From Euptelea pleiosperma (taxonomy: Eukaryota; Streptophyta; Magnoliopsida; Ranunculales; Eupteleaceae), in NCBI GenBank assembly GCA_035048495.1, contig CM068546.1:33932674-33996673 (forward strand): DNA of 64,000 bases, given 5' to 3'. The notes beneath the pieces are model-generated. The model was not told the DNA's origin and ran no database searches. It saw only the letters and a program-made list of their open reading frames with translations. A program made the position numbers and the translations under genes. Below are positions 10,801-22,183 of this stretch, one piece after another. Each line of letters begins with the position of its first letter. The stretch's first letter is position 1.

Positions 10801-13800
10801 CAGAAAACTACATCCCATGAACAAGATGGAGTAAAAATGCTTCATTGGAAGGAGCAACCATTGTCCGGGGGCAAAAAGAAATCAAAGGGGAGCCACAGTA
10901 ATTCCAACCCAGCTTCAGAGTTGCCGAAGGAAAGTTTGAGGGTTTCGGCAGGAACAAAAGATAAGAAGAAGAGTGCTGGTGATTACCCAACTAAAAATAA
11001 ACTGGATGATAGTAGATTACCCAATGAATCTGGTAAGTCCAGAGAAAGCCATAGACATTTATTTGGAGACATAAAAATGGAACAGGAAGAGAATTTACTG
11101 GAAATGCCTTCTAAAGATAGGCCAAAGGACTCTAAGCTCGAGGTTGTTGAGAAAGAAGCTCACTCATTTGCCGATAAATCAAAGGAAAGATCACATGGTA
11201 AAAAGATTGATAACCCATTAACGTCCGAGGCATATCCAAAGGTAGCTCCGAGTGTTGCTCCTCCTATAACAGCAAATGGGCCCATTTCTGATACAGTACC
11301 TGGAACAGTGGCTCCTGTAGTTATAGAAGAAAATTGGGTCTGCTGTGACGAGTGTCAGAAGTGGCGTCTGCTACCATTTGGTACAAATCCTGACAGCCTC
11401 CCCAAGAAGTGGCTCTGTAGCATGCTTAACTGGCTGTAAGTTCCTTCCAGCTGCACTCTAGGTTGTATTGTAAATATAAAATGCACAAACAGTGGACTAG
11501 CATACCCAATTAAATAAATTCGAGGTCATAGTTAAAATTTGGTCTGAATACTATTAATTACTTTGGTTCAAATGCTTTGGGTTTTTCTTTCTGTAAGAAT
11601 TGATTAGTTCAATATTGAAACTGGTCTCCAGGCCTGGAATGAACCGATGTAATGTCAGTGAAGAGGAGACAACAAAAGCTATGAATGCATTGTACCAAGT
11701 CTCCGTTCCTGAGAGTCAAAGTAATCTGCGCAGTCAGCCTGATGGAACTGCACCAGGAGTAACTTTGGATGATGTGCGGCATCTTGACCAAATGCACCAA
11801 GATCATAGTTTGCATGCCGTGCCTAGCGGGGGAAAGAAGAAACAGGGATCGAAGCAGACATCAAATTCAGCTAACCATACAGGTCCCGTGCACATTTCAA
11901 ACTCTACAAAGAAGAACCAACAGGCGTCTGTGAAGAGCAGAAGCTTAAATGATGTGAACATGTCTCCTTTCGAGTCCAACCCGGCAAACAAAGCTGGTTT
12001 TCAGCATTTAAGTAAGTCAAGTGACTCGGTTGTGGAAATACATGGACATAAACAGAAAGAGAAGCACAAAGTGGTACTGGATAGAGGTATCGTTTTAGAA
12101 GCCAATATTTCTCTGTGCTTCTCACTTTCTTTATTGGAATTATGTAATTTATTTCTTTGATATATAATATGTCTACAGGTGATGCCAAGCACTCAAAAAC
12201 CAAAAGCAAAAGGGAGGCTGATCAAGATGGATTTATAGCTTCTAAGAAAATTAGGACAGAAGATTGGAATTATACTGATGAACATTGGAATTCTGACCAT
12301 GGTGGGATCACGGGGAAGGTGGGTCCCAGCCCGAGTAATGGTTTGCCAGCTAGGGCAACTGGAAAGGATATGCAGAAATACGGTGAATACTCTTATTCTA
12401 AGGACTCAAAGTGTGATGCAAAGGAAAATTTAGCAGCTTCTGTAAAGAAGATGAAAGACCAAGTTCAGGTTTCTTTGGATGGTGGGGCCTTGGATATGGG
12501 GAAATGTGATAAAATGGATATCGCTGTGAAGAAGAGGAAAGTAAAGGAGTGGCAGGAGAGTCAGATTTTTCCGCCAGAGACTCTCCCAAATACTGGGCAT
12601 TATCTCCAGGACAACAGAGTTTCTGTGAAGGAGGAAACTAGTGAGAGTAAAATCAAGAAGGAAAAGAAGGCCAGGGTGTCTAAGTCTGTGGAGAAGGAGT
12701 CCAGCACAAGTAAGGGTGATGGTAGAACAAACAAAAAAGGTAGGGTGAGCCAGGTCCTCATATCGGGTAGTAGAGATCCAGTGGCTGATGGAACGGAAGA
12801 GGTCAGTAGAGTTTGTCTCGAGAAGGACCAGCAACTGGGACAGTATCAAGGAGGGAACACGGTGTCTCAACGGTCCTTGGATGGTATAGAATCATTGAAA
12901 AGGGACTTGGGATATGGGCAGCCTTCAATGGCTGCTACTTCCAGCTCTTCGAAGGTTTCAAGTTCCCGTAAAAGCAAAGCCAACTTCCAGGAAGTGAAAG
13001 GCTCACCAGTAGAGTCAGTTTCTTCATCTCCATTGAGACTATATCATCCAGACAAGGTTACATCGGCGAAACGGAACCTATTGGGGAAAGATGATGCAAC
13101 GAATGTTGGTTTATCTGGCATGGGTAGCCCAAAAAGATGCTCAGATGGTGAAGGGGATGGTGGAAGTGATCGGTCCGGGACAGTAAGGAAGGAGAAAGCT
13201 TCCTCTGTTGTTCATCGCCGATCCCTGGAGTCTTCGGTGCTTGATTATCAAGACAGGTATGCTAATCACACATCTGGTAGCAATGCCAAAGAACAGACTG
13301 AACCTTCTCCTTATGAATTTGAAAACCCCAATTTGGTGAATGGTGGTGTTGATACCTTAGACAAACATAACCAGTATCCGGGTGAACTGCGGGGTAAGGA
13401 ACATGTTCATGACGAGGGGAGAGTGAATGACAACCGTTTCCGTTCTAATGGGTGTCTTCTGCGGAAGTCTGGAAAGGGTTCCTCTTCGCGATCCAAAGAC
13501 AAGCAAAGAAGTTCCAAATCTGATTTTGATAAAGGTAAGATCAAGACCAATTCATTCAGTGAGCAGGAGGAATTGTATCCATCGAAGAGCTCAAGGTATG
13601 AGGTGGAGATTGAATCACACGATCGTTCACCATATCACGAAGAATCGAGGAAAAAGTACAGCTTTCAGGAGAAATGTGATGTCAAGTCCGATAAGGATGA
13701 GAAGAATTACCTGGGTAAGAAAGATCCTGCAGGAAAATGGTCAAGTGAAGCTAGAAAAGAGAATCAATTAAAATTTGGAGGTCATGATGGTTCAGATGTA

Positions 13801-16800
13801 AAATTAGGTGCTACTTGCAGCAAGGATGGGAAGTCTAACCCACAACAAAACCTGCTGCAGGGCCGTGAAGATGATAGATCCTTGAACCGGTTTCTTTCGG
13901 ATAGAACTGATCGATTGGAAACAGCATCAGGGAGAGGGAAGTCACAATTGTTCCCACATTTTGGAGATAGACAAGAAACACACACGCGGTGTCCCCGACC
14001 AATACCCGGAACCCACAAAGGAAGTGGATCAGATGTAATGCCAGTTGATGCTTCTGGTGGTGTTGGTGGTGATGCATCGAAGGTGCCAAAACAGCCTAGG
14101 AAACCTGATAAGCAGAATGGAGCCCACCATAATAGTTTGAGACATTCCACACCTAACAGACCTGTGGTTGGTGATCTTGATGCCCCGAGTCCAGTTAGAA
14201 AGGATTCCTCCAGTCAGGCTGCTGCTAATGCCTTGAAAGAAGCCACAGATCTTAAACACTCTGCCGATCGTCTTAAGGTGTTCACTTATTCTCTTGGCTC
14301 AATCTTTTAACTTTTCTTCCCAAACTTGAGATAGTGTTATGCCTGTTCTTTGGTCTTGACTCTGTCTGATCGGATCATCTTTTGTAGAGCTCCGGGTCAG
14401 ATCTTGACCGTACCTGGTTATACTTCCAGGCGGCCTTAAAGTTTCTACATGGGGCCTCACTTTTGGAACCTTGCAACAGTGAGAGTGCCAAACACGGGGA
14501 GATCACTCAATCAATGCAAGTGTATAGTGATAACGCAAGACAATCAATGCAAGTGTATAGTGATACTGCAAGACTCTGCGAGTAAGTTATATTGTTGAGG
14601 CTGCACGGAGAATCTTTGTTTCCTGTGGCATTCTTTAGTTTTTTATTTCTTCTGAATTAGTTTAGGATTATTGTCTCTGTTATTAAGTATCAAGAACTAT
14701 CTTGCTAAGAATCTAAGTACTTTTCAGTTTTTTCAACTTACAACTTAATGGAAATTAGATTAGCCTTAAATGTAATTTCTTGGTAAGGTACCTCCTAAGC
14801 CACACTTTTCTTTTTCTTTTTGGCACAAGTTATATCATTAGTTTGTATTTTGTTTTGCTCCTGTAGTGAACACCTTTCTTTTCTGGAATTTTGGTAGAAG
14901 GGAGCAATTATAGATTTGTAGAAAGAGAAATCATTTTTATCTTCTTGGTGGAATGTCTCGCATGGTTTCTGGTTTAGAGTTGCTGCTGCCTTCTTAATGG
15001 TGCGGCTGGAGTCCATGACTAGTTTGTTGGAATGCCTTCTTGTGTCGCAATTGTCCCTTATCCAGTTCCCCATTGTAAGGTGAGGCCAAGAGTTGCTCAC
15101 TTGAGCTCATGAACATTCTTCTTAAGGGTACTATTTATTTTTTGGTCGCCATTGTGTTTTCTAAATTTAGGCATCTTGTACTTCTATGGTCATATTGCAC
15201 CAATGTACCAAGAGAAGCCCATAAAACTTTAATCTTAAAGAATAATTAACTTCTAAGCACTAGCCAATAAAAAGGTTTGCCTTTTGGAGAAGACCGAAGA
15301 GGGATTGGTTAAAACTTAATTTTGATGGGTGCGCCATTGGAAACCCGACTTGGTAGGTATTCGAGGATTATTTGGAAATGAGAGAGGGGGGATCATCAAA
15401 GTATATTAAAAAATGCCCTCAACTTGTTCTTCTTAAAATTGATGTAGGACTGAAATCTAAGCCAGATGATGATTGAGATCAGAATCAAATTATTAGGAAC
15501 AATATGAAGCATAAAATAAATCTGAAATCTACCACGAATAGTCTAGATATGCTAACAAATAATTAATTGATTAATTAATCCAGGACTAGAAAATCGCAAT
15601 CCAGCAGTTCAAACCTCCAATTATCGATTGAAGGGTCCAATGGAAGTGAGGAATTCCACTAGCTTAGGGTTCAATCAACACGTGTAGATTTACTAGATTC
15701 CTTATCCAAAATTTAATACTTAAAATTAGGTTCAGAAGGATTTAAATCAGGTTACTGGAGTTCTGAATGAAACTTGAGGATTTAGTGGGTTTTCTGGGTC
15801 AAAGGAAGAATAGGTTGCAAGATGATTTCAGAAGGGAGAATAGGCTATAGGGTGTAGCCGCAGGTTCTATGGGATTTACTGGGGCTGCCGCATGGTTCTA
15901 GGGGTATGTAGGGTTGGGGTTGCAGGGGAGAACTGGTCCAAGGGGAGGGTGCCGTAGAGGAGGAGGAGGAGGAGGGGGAGGGGGAGGGGGAGGGAGGGGG
16001 GGGGGGGTGTGTGTGCTGTAGGGCCGTATATGGACCTAGGGAAGTGCCACAAGGGACAATAGGGAAGGGGGAGGGATGCGGTTAGGTTAGGGAGTGGGTA
16101 GGGCACGACTAGGTTCAAAGGGTGATGGTTGGTTGCAATTAGGGTTAGGATTTATTAGGAGTATGGTTCAGTTTTTTAGGTCAGAATATGACCAAACAAA
16201 AATAAAGATGGAAGACTAGATCAATAGAGAAAAGAGAGAAGATAATACCTTTTTTTTTATAAGTAGAAGATAATACCTTTAGCTTCACACAAAACTCAAT
16301 GGTTTCACACCAGATCCTTTCGCAGGAGATTTTTCAAAACTGAGTTTTAATTTCATTCATCAATAATAAAAATTACAGCAATGAGAGTTTTCATATAAAT
16401 ATAAAAACCTAAATCTAATCTAGACCATCCAAAATAACTAATAAGATCCAATGACTGAAATAAAATACAACTAACTTAACAACTAAACAAAATTAAAATG
16501 AGGCCCAAAACTCTTAGTTAATTGCTAAGACACCCAAAACAACTAATAAACTAAAAAACTAACATTAAAAGCAACTAAAACTAACAAATAGATCCTCATT
16601 ACAGCCCACATGGATCTTTCCAATGTGGAGTCTTCAAGATGCTATGCATGTGGGGGTCTTCCGCTCCCAATATCATGTAGAACTCGAATTGGGGCCCCCA
16701 TAGAAGTCATCAAAGTATAACGACACAGGCATGGCTCCAGTTCTCCTCCTCTTGTACACTTTGGGCAGGACGATCTGATGGCCTCGTCAAAAACCGTTCC

Positions 16801-19800
16801 CATCTCTCTTTCCAAAATAGTTCCCCACTCTCCTAAAATGTCTCCCACTCTCCCTCTCCCCCTCTAAAATTGTTTCCACTCCTACTTCCTCTATTTCTTT
16901 CCAAAATCGTTCCCACTCTCTCTCTCTCTCACGTGCCTGTTGCCAGTTTAGATAAAATTACTAATGCTTTTGTGACTTAAAATGACTAATGGTCATGGAG
17001 CCTGCACGCGGACAAGTTAAGGGCTGATTTTTGGCAAGGATATTCTTCTCAACATGGATATCAACCTCACAAAAAAATAGCCAATTCCGACATTTCTAGT
17101 TTTATGAAAAGTTGATTACGATTTGAAATATTTTGAACCGTCCATCTCTACCGTTAACTTTAGCTACGCATTTGATTGGGTTAGAAGTTTCAGAAAGTCT
17201 TGATTTTTTTGTGAGGACGATCTCCATGGTGAGGAGATTATACTCACTAAAAATCTGCCCTTAACTCATTTGCATGTGGGCCTCACGATTGTGATTGTGT
17301 CATTTTATTAGTCAAAAAGCATTAGTCATTTTATCTCAACCCATATCTATTACTATTTTAAAGCCGAAACTTGGGAATGCCACACGACTTTCACCTGGGC
17401 ACCTATTAGTTGCCTATCAATAAAAAAGAAAAAGAGAAAACCTAGGCATCTATCAGTTCATTAAATGCCTCATCCGTTCTCATGCCTAATTATATTTATC
17501 AATACGGCCCAATTACTTTCCATGTCATCATTCTTACTTTCAATACTGCCTCTCGATAACCACTTAATTATTTACTATGCTATTATTTTCATATTTCCAA
17601 AACAGTTCCTTTGTAACAACTTAATTGCTTTCTATGCTATTTCTTCCATATTTCCAAAACAACTGCTCAATAACCACATACCTATTCTACATGGACAACT
17701 TCAGAATTTTGATTTTCTAATTGTGCCTCGAGTTGCCACAATTTACAAATGCGCCCCTCCAATATATATAATGCCACATTAATAAGGCTTGGGGTATTTT
17801 TCTTTTATTCTTTGGAAAATCAAATCCCATTAATTGAACAAAGTGGGAGTGTGGAACTGATGGTTCCGATAATAGTTGAGAAACAATAGTGTGCACAGTG
17901 AGGATTCTCAAAATACTCTGGCAGCACAAGTGCATGTGAACCCTCTATGTCAGAATTTAGGATGGATTGCCAATTCCCTATTTTTCAATAATGGGGAATT
18001 TTTGTTTTATTTGGAGGCTTGTTTGGATGAAGTTTCTCTGCCCACAAGTGTGAAATAATTTCTATTGCTTCTTTGGCCACTTCAGTCACAAAGGCCATAA
18101 GAATGGCAAATGTTAATTATGAGTTCAGGCTTCAGGTCCCTTTTTTTATAAGGTAAACTATTATTAATAAACGCAAAGAGATACAGCACAAGCAAACGAA
18201 CGGGAGGTCGAGAAAACCTCCCCTAAACTCAAGCATCCCTAACTACCCCTATGCATAATCGATTCCCATGGTCAAAATCGACTCCCAGGCTTCAGGTCCT
18301 TGAGCTTTTGGGGAAAAGGTGCTATCATTACCGAATTTTTGGAGTCAAGTATCTGATGGTAATGAAGTTCTTTCAGTTCCCCTTCCTAGCTCAGTTGCAT
18401 GGGTGGTGCTTGATTGAGGTTTGGTTTGGCCGTTTGGATGGGTTTCTCCATGAAGTGAACAATGAGATTACTGTGATATGCGGTCCTTTGTATTGTAACA
18501 GCCGTGGAAGCTGAAGTTCTTAGAGGCTGTCTTAGTAGGTCAGATTTATCTTCCTGCCTCTCTGCTCTTTCTACCCATTGGATATCTTGTTACTGCTTAT
18601 TGATTCTTGATTTTGTCAATAATCATTTTATAAAGATGGATTAGGTTGGTTGGATATTTACATGAGACCCTTCCTTATGTATTCCTAGTACCATTATCTT
18701 TCTTGATTATTTATGTTTCTCCTTCTTAATGAAACACTATTTATAAGGGAAAAAAATATCTTGGAGTCTTAAACTGAAAAACCCATGTTTTGTGCTTTTT
18801 GGCAGTTTATTTGATATCAGTGGGGCCTATGCTGCTCTCTTTCTCTCTCTGATATCAGAAGTTTCTTTAAAGAACTATTATTTTGGCATGACTACTCCAT
18901 TATGCTTGGTTTTTTCTCACCTGGTTTTGTGGTCTCACTTCTCAGTATTCTAATATAGACTATTTGGCATATTTCAAGTTTAACAACAATAAATAGACCG
19001 AAGTTAATGGAATTGAGACTAATCGTATCACTGTATACCTGTAACTTGCTCCATGCTGACATTATATTCTTTTGAAATTCATAGGTTTATTGCCCATGAA
19101 TATGAAAGATGCAAAGAAATGGCTGCTGCTGCTCTAGCTTACAAATGCATGGAGGTGGCATACATGAAGGTTATTTACTCCAAACATTCGAGTGCAATCA
19201 AAGACCGCCACGAGTTGCAAACAGCTCTACAAATGGTTCCTCCAGGTAATTATAAACTGAGAACAGAGCCAAGGTTTGGTCTAGATTTTCTTTACATGCT
19301 TATTACTATTCTAGCTGTCCTGTCAGGGTCCACTAGGTCCCTTTTCATGTCAATTAATTTGAAAATTATTTACTAATTTATGTTTGCAGACCAGCATGCA
19401 AGCTCACATGCCCACGGGCCCAATGGGTAACCTAATTAGTGCTTCATTCCACATCTAATAAACATGGCCAGTTTGAGCGGAAAGTCTTCCATCCTCACCC
19501 TGCACTCATCCTGGATCTCTAATCTCTAATAAAATCACCAAACCTAACTGCATAGAATTCCTCTAGTATGTAGAGCCAATTCTAATACTTTTAGTGACAG
19601 ACTTAGCACTTGATAAAGGACTTGATCCCCCAGACAGTTGTACGGAATGCTCAATGATGGTTGTCAGAAAAATCTTGTCCCTGAAGTGAGAGCACTAGGA
19701 ATCAATCATCAAAACAGATTATCTCTTTTTATTGAGAAAACCAACTGTATTCTAAAGTCACTTAGGATTAGTTCTAAATCTTACCAGCAGTAACGATAAA

Positions 19801-22183
19801 GAGATTTCTGATGTTTTTCTTTGCTTCCTGTGCATCATATTTGTGTTGGGAAAAAATTGATCACCCTGAATAAGGTGGTCCAGCGTTAAAATCCTAACAC
19901 TCTCCATCCCCCTCAACCCACAACACCAAAAGAGAAAAAGGAAAAAATAAAAGATACGATTTTGTTTTCCTTTGCTTCCTGTGGATCATATGCCTGGTTT
20001 GGGAACTGAATGATCCTTCTGAATGATGTGGCCCAACCATTGTTGCATGGGTTCTTCTAAACAGTTGAAGCGTACATTTCGTATTCTAACACTCCAAAGA
20101 TTCTAGTGCTGCAGTTCTGGATTTCTTTACTGTTTTTCTTTCTTTACTTGCAAGATATTAATTAAACATGCACCATAGATTAGAGGTCTATCTTTTCCAA
20201 TTGAAAGTCTTTTATGGCAGTTATAAAATTGCCTTTTCCAATTGAAAATCTTTTAAGGCAATTATTAAATTGCCTTTTCCGATTGAAAATCTTTTATGGC
20301 AATTGTAAAATTGCAGTACATATTCTGTTCTCCATAGTTATTTGATATCAATCATAAGATATCCTTTTCCATAACCTTTTATTATGCTGTATTTTAAAAT
20401 ATCTCGTAAAAGTCCACGAATCTTTTTTTGCGGTTCAATGAATCTGACACTCCATACCCATGTCGTATTCTGATACTACTACTAGTACACATGTCAATGC
20501 AGCATATGGTCCAACAATATCACCCCCACCCACTGTGTGTTCTTGTGGAAAGAAAATTAGTTGTTTGATATTTTGTAGAAGTAAAATATTGTACATTTAT
20601 TATGAAAGATAATGGAAATGAGTCTTGAAAATAATAATTACTAATCAAAATCCATTCCCCCCACCACTGCATGCACACGTAAATAGAAAAAGAAAGGGAA
20701 AAGGCTGTTAATATTTTTGTAAAAGTTTGTAGAAGATCACACATTTGTCTAAGAATTAATGAAAAGAATCTTAAAAATAATAAGCATCTGGAATTCTGCT
20801 TCCTACATGCTACAAAATGGGTTGTGTAATCATCTTTGGACATTTTAATGACAATTGAGTTGTCTTTGAGATTGTTGGTGAAGGAAACTGTAGCTTATTT
20901 GATTTCCTTTTTCCTTTTTGCTTCTTTTTCTTCTGGAATCAGTTCTATTTATTTACTCCTCACTTCTGATGCAACACTAATTGGAAAGCTTTAGTAATAT
21001 ATTCTTGTCGTGGATGTGACCTTATTACTTTTCTTGCTTTAACTTAGGTGAGTCTCCATCATCATCTGCCTCAGATGTTGATAACTTAAACAATCAAGGG
21101 ACACTGGATAAGGTTGCTTTAGTCAAGGCTGTTAGTTCTCCGCATATTGCTGGAAACCATGTCATTGTTGCTCGGAACCGTCCCAACTATGCGCGGTTGC
21201 TCAACTATGTAAGTCTACTCAATTCCATATATTGTCTTTCCATTATCTTTACATGTGTTGAAATCTAATCTAAGAAGAACCTTGCTTTAGATAGAAACAT
21301 AATGAGACACCTTCATTGTGGAGATCTTGAAGACTGCAGGAATTGGGTTACAAGGGTTATATGTAATAGAGACAAATCTATGGAATTCCGTGGGTATTTA
21401 TTAAAAGAAAGAAAGAAAGAAATGTACTTTTGGGCAGAGTGTACGGCAGTTGACCACTGGTATTGGAGTGCATGTAGCGTGCATGCAGGGGATTGGAACT
21501 CCACATTTGATGTTTTTAACTAGGTATCTACATGAAAAGACAATCCAATTGGATGATTGTAACCACTTCTCCTAAATAATGTTTCCTGTACCTTTCATAT
21601 CCTTTGACTGGCCAAGAGAATGCAGTGGTTCAAATGGTATGATTATCTCATTGGATTGATTTTCAGTGTAGATCTCTCTGGCGGTATCCACCAGATGCTT
21701 GGTGTCTCACCCCCTACATGTGTGCCACATCCTGCTATGTTGTTGTTACACCTTTGTTAGCATATACCCAATGGGTTACCTTATATCTCTTCATATTTAT
21801 AGATGGGTGGTTTAGCCATTCGATCTGCGCACCTTAGTTGGCTACTTTACATAGAACCATGGCTTCTTACGCTCACAGGATAGATGCGTGCACTGATGAG
21901 CTGGATGCATGCACTGCTTTCCCCTATAATTATGTCTCTATAAGGATTGTACAAGAGTAAAAGTGTCTTTAAATGTGATTGTCTGCAGGTACAAGATGTA
22001 AATTTTGCAATGGATGCCTTGAGGAAATCCCAGAATGCTTTTGCAGCTGCCAATGTTAATCTGGAAGAGCCACGGCATGGGGAAGGTATCCTTTCTGTTG
22101 AAAGGGTCCTCAATTTCAACTTCCACGATGTACATGGACTACTACGTCTTGTACGGCTTGCAATGGAAACTATTAGCCGTTGA
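7888..22183 (+). CDS. CW-type zinc-finger protein (plant CWZF family), 11 coding exons
   Basis: Coding exons: 7888-8037, 9101-9173, 9282-9415, 9562-9963, 10069-11435, 11632-12086, 12179-14277, 14388-14581, 19085-19245, 21048-21208, 21989-22183. All join in phase with GT-AG introns to give about 1,796 aa. The start was chosen because MISLGRRDGRKGLGFGGG precedes the family-typical acidic METEL-type block; the ATG at 7,948 is the alternative. The N-terminus holds a conserved block (VLGHFQKDFEGGVSAENLG). The CW domain is at about residues 674-720: Trp676 and Trp685 form the aromatic cage, and Cys679, Cys682, Cys703 and Cys715 are the zinc ligands. It is split by the intron between exons 5 and 6. 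A long Lys/Ser/Glu-rich disordered middle follows, then a conserved helical C-terminus (YFQAALKFLHGASLLE, ALAYKCMEVAYMKVIY, GLLRLVRLAMETISR). CW domains are known to bind methylated H3K4, so a nuclear chromatin-reader role is inferred. The 4.5 kb intron 8 holds retroelement debris. Exon 8 has an internal 33-bp duplication. Confidence 0.92.
8879..9016. repeat. (CA)n microsatellite followed by a 60-bp tandem duplication, in CWZF intron 1
   Basis: A CA run at about 8,879-8,901 leads into two copies of a 60-bp unit starting CACACCCCTTTTCTGGATAT (about 8,897-8,956 and 8,957-9,016). They differ at only a few positions before the second copy fades. The unit begins inside the CA run, suggesting slippage or unequal exchange seeded by the microsatellite. 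It is intronic. Confidence 0.85.
14508..14573 (+). repeat. 33-bp in-frame tandem duplication inside CWZF exon 8
   Basis: Two adjacent 33-bp units (14,508-14,540 and 14,541-14,573) encode QSMQVYSDNAR and QSMQVYSDTAR, at about residues 1601-1622. They differ at two adjacent bases (AAC against ACT). The reading frame is kept. It lies in the otherwise conserved C-terminal region. Confidence 0.9.
15288..15412 (+). mobile_element. LINE RNase H fragment, in CWZF intron 8
   Basis: The translation reads DWLKLNFDGCAIGNP, then after a one-base frame shift VGIRGLFGNERGGIIK. This is the start of the RNase H domain that ends plant L1-type LINE polyproteins (KLNFDGS..GNPG..GIGG). It is a short, frameshifted relic in the sense orientation of the host gene. 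No ends were delimited. Confidence 0.65.
15956..16017 (+). repeat. G-rich purine tract (GGA)n / G-run in CWZF intron 8
   Basis: A (GGA)n run passes into GGGGGA repeats and a long uninterrupted G run, then GTGTGTG. The G-rich strand is the sense strand, so both DNA and pre-mRNA could form a G-quadruplex. The exact length may be affected by assembly of the homopolymer. Confidence 0.8.
16951..17335. mobile_element. MITE in CWZF intron 8
   Basis: The left end GATAAAATTACTAATGC is matched by the inverted right end GCATTAGTCATTTTATC. The inner arms also pair: TTAAGGGCTGATTTTTGG on the left and AAAATCTGCCCTTAA on the right. The inner sequence resembles the elements at 48,557 and 54,051 (GAGGACGATCTCC, GATTTTTTTGTG). 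No target-site duplication was resolved. Confidence 0.6.
18127..18299 (-). mobile_element. 5'-truncated LINE 3' end with 13-bp target-site duplication, in CWZF intron 8
   Basis: AGGCTTCAGGTCC occurs at 18,127-18,139 and again at 18,287-18,299. Between them lie 147 bp that start with a T run on the plus strand, i.e. the poly-A tail of a minus-strand insert. The insert then reads TAAGGTAAACTATTATTAAT, the inverse of a typical plant LINE 3' terminus. It is a complete, very short target-primed insertion, antisense to the host gene. Confidence 0.85.

Noticed and set aside
12430..14259. Several antisense frames of 60-146 codons opposite CW exon 7
   Set aside because: They are shadows of a long, purine-rich sense exon and match no known protein.
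19390..19426. Cryptic exon-like segment in CW intron 9 (acceptor TTTGCAG, donor GGGTAACC)
   Set aside because: Inclusion of about 37 bases would break the frame, and exons 9 and 10 join cleanly without it.
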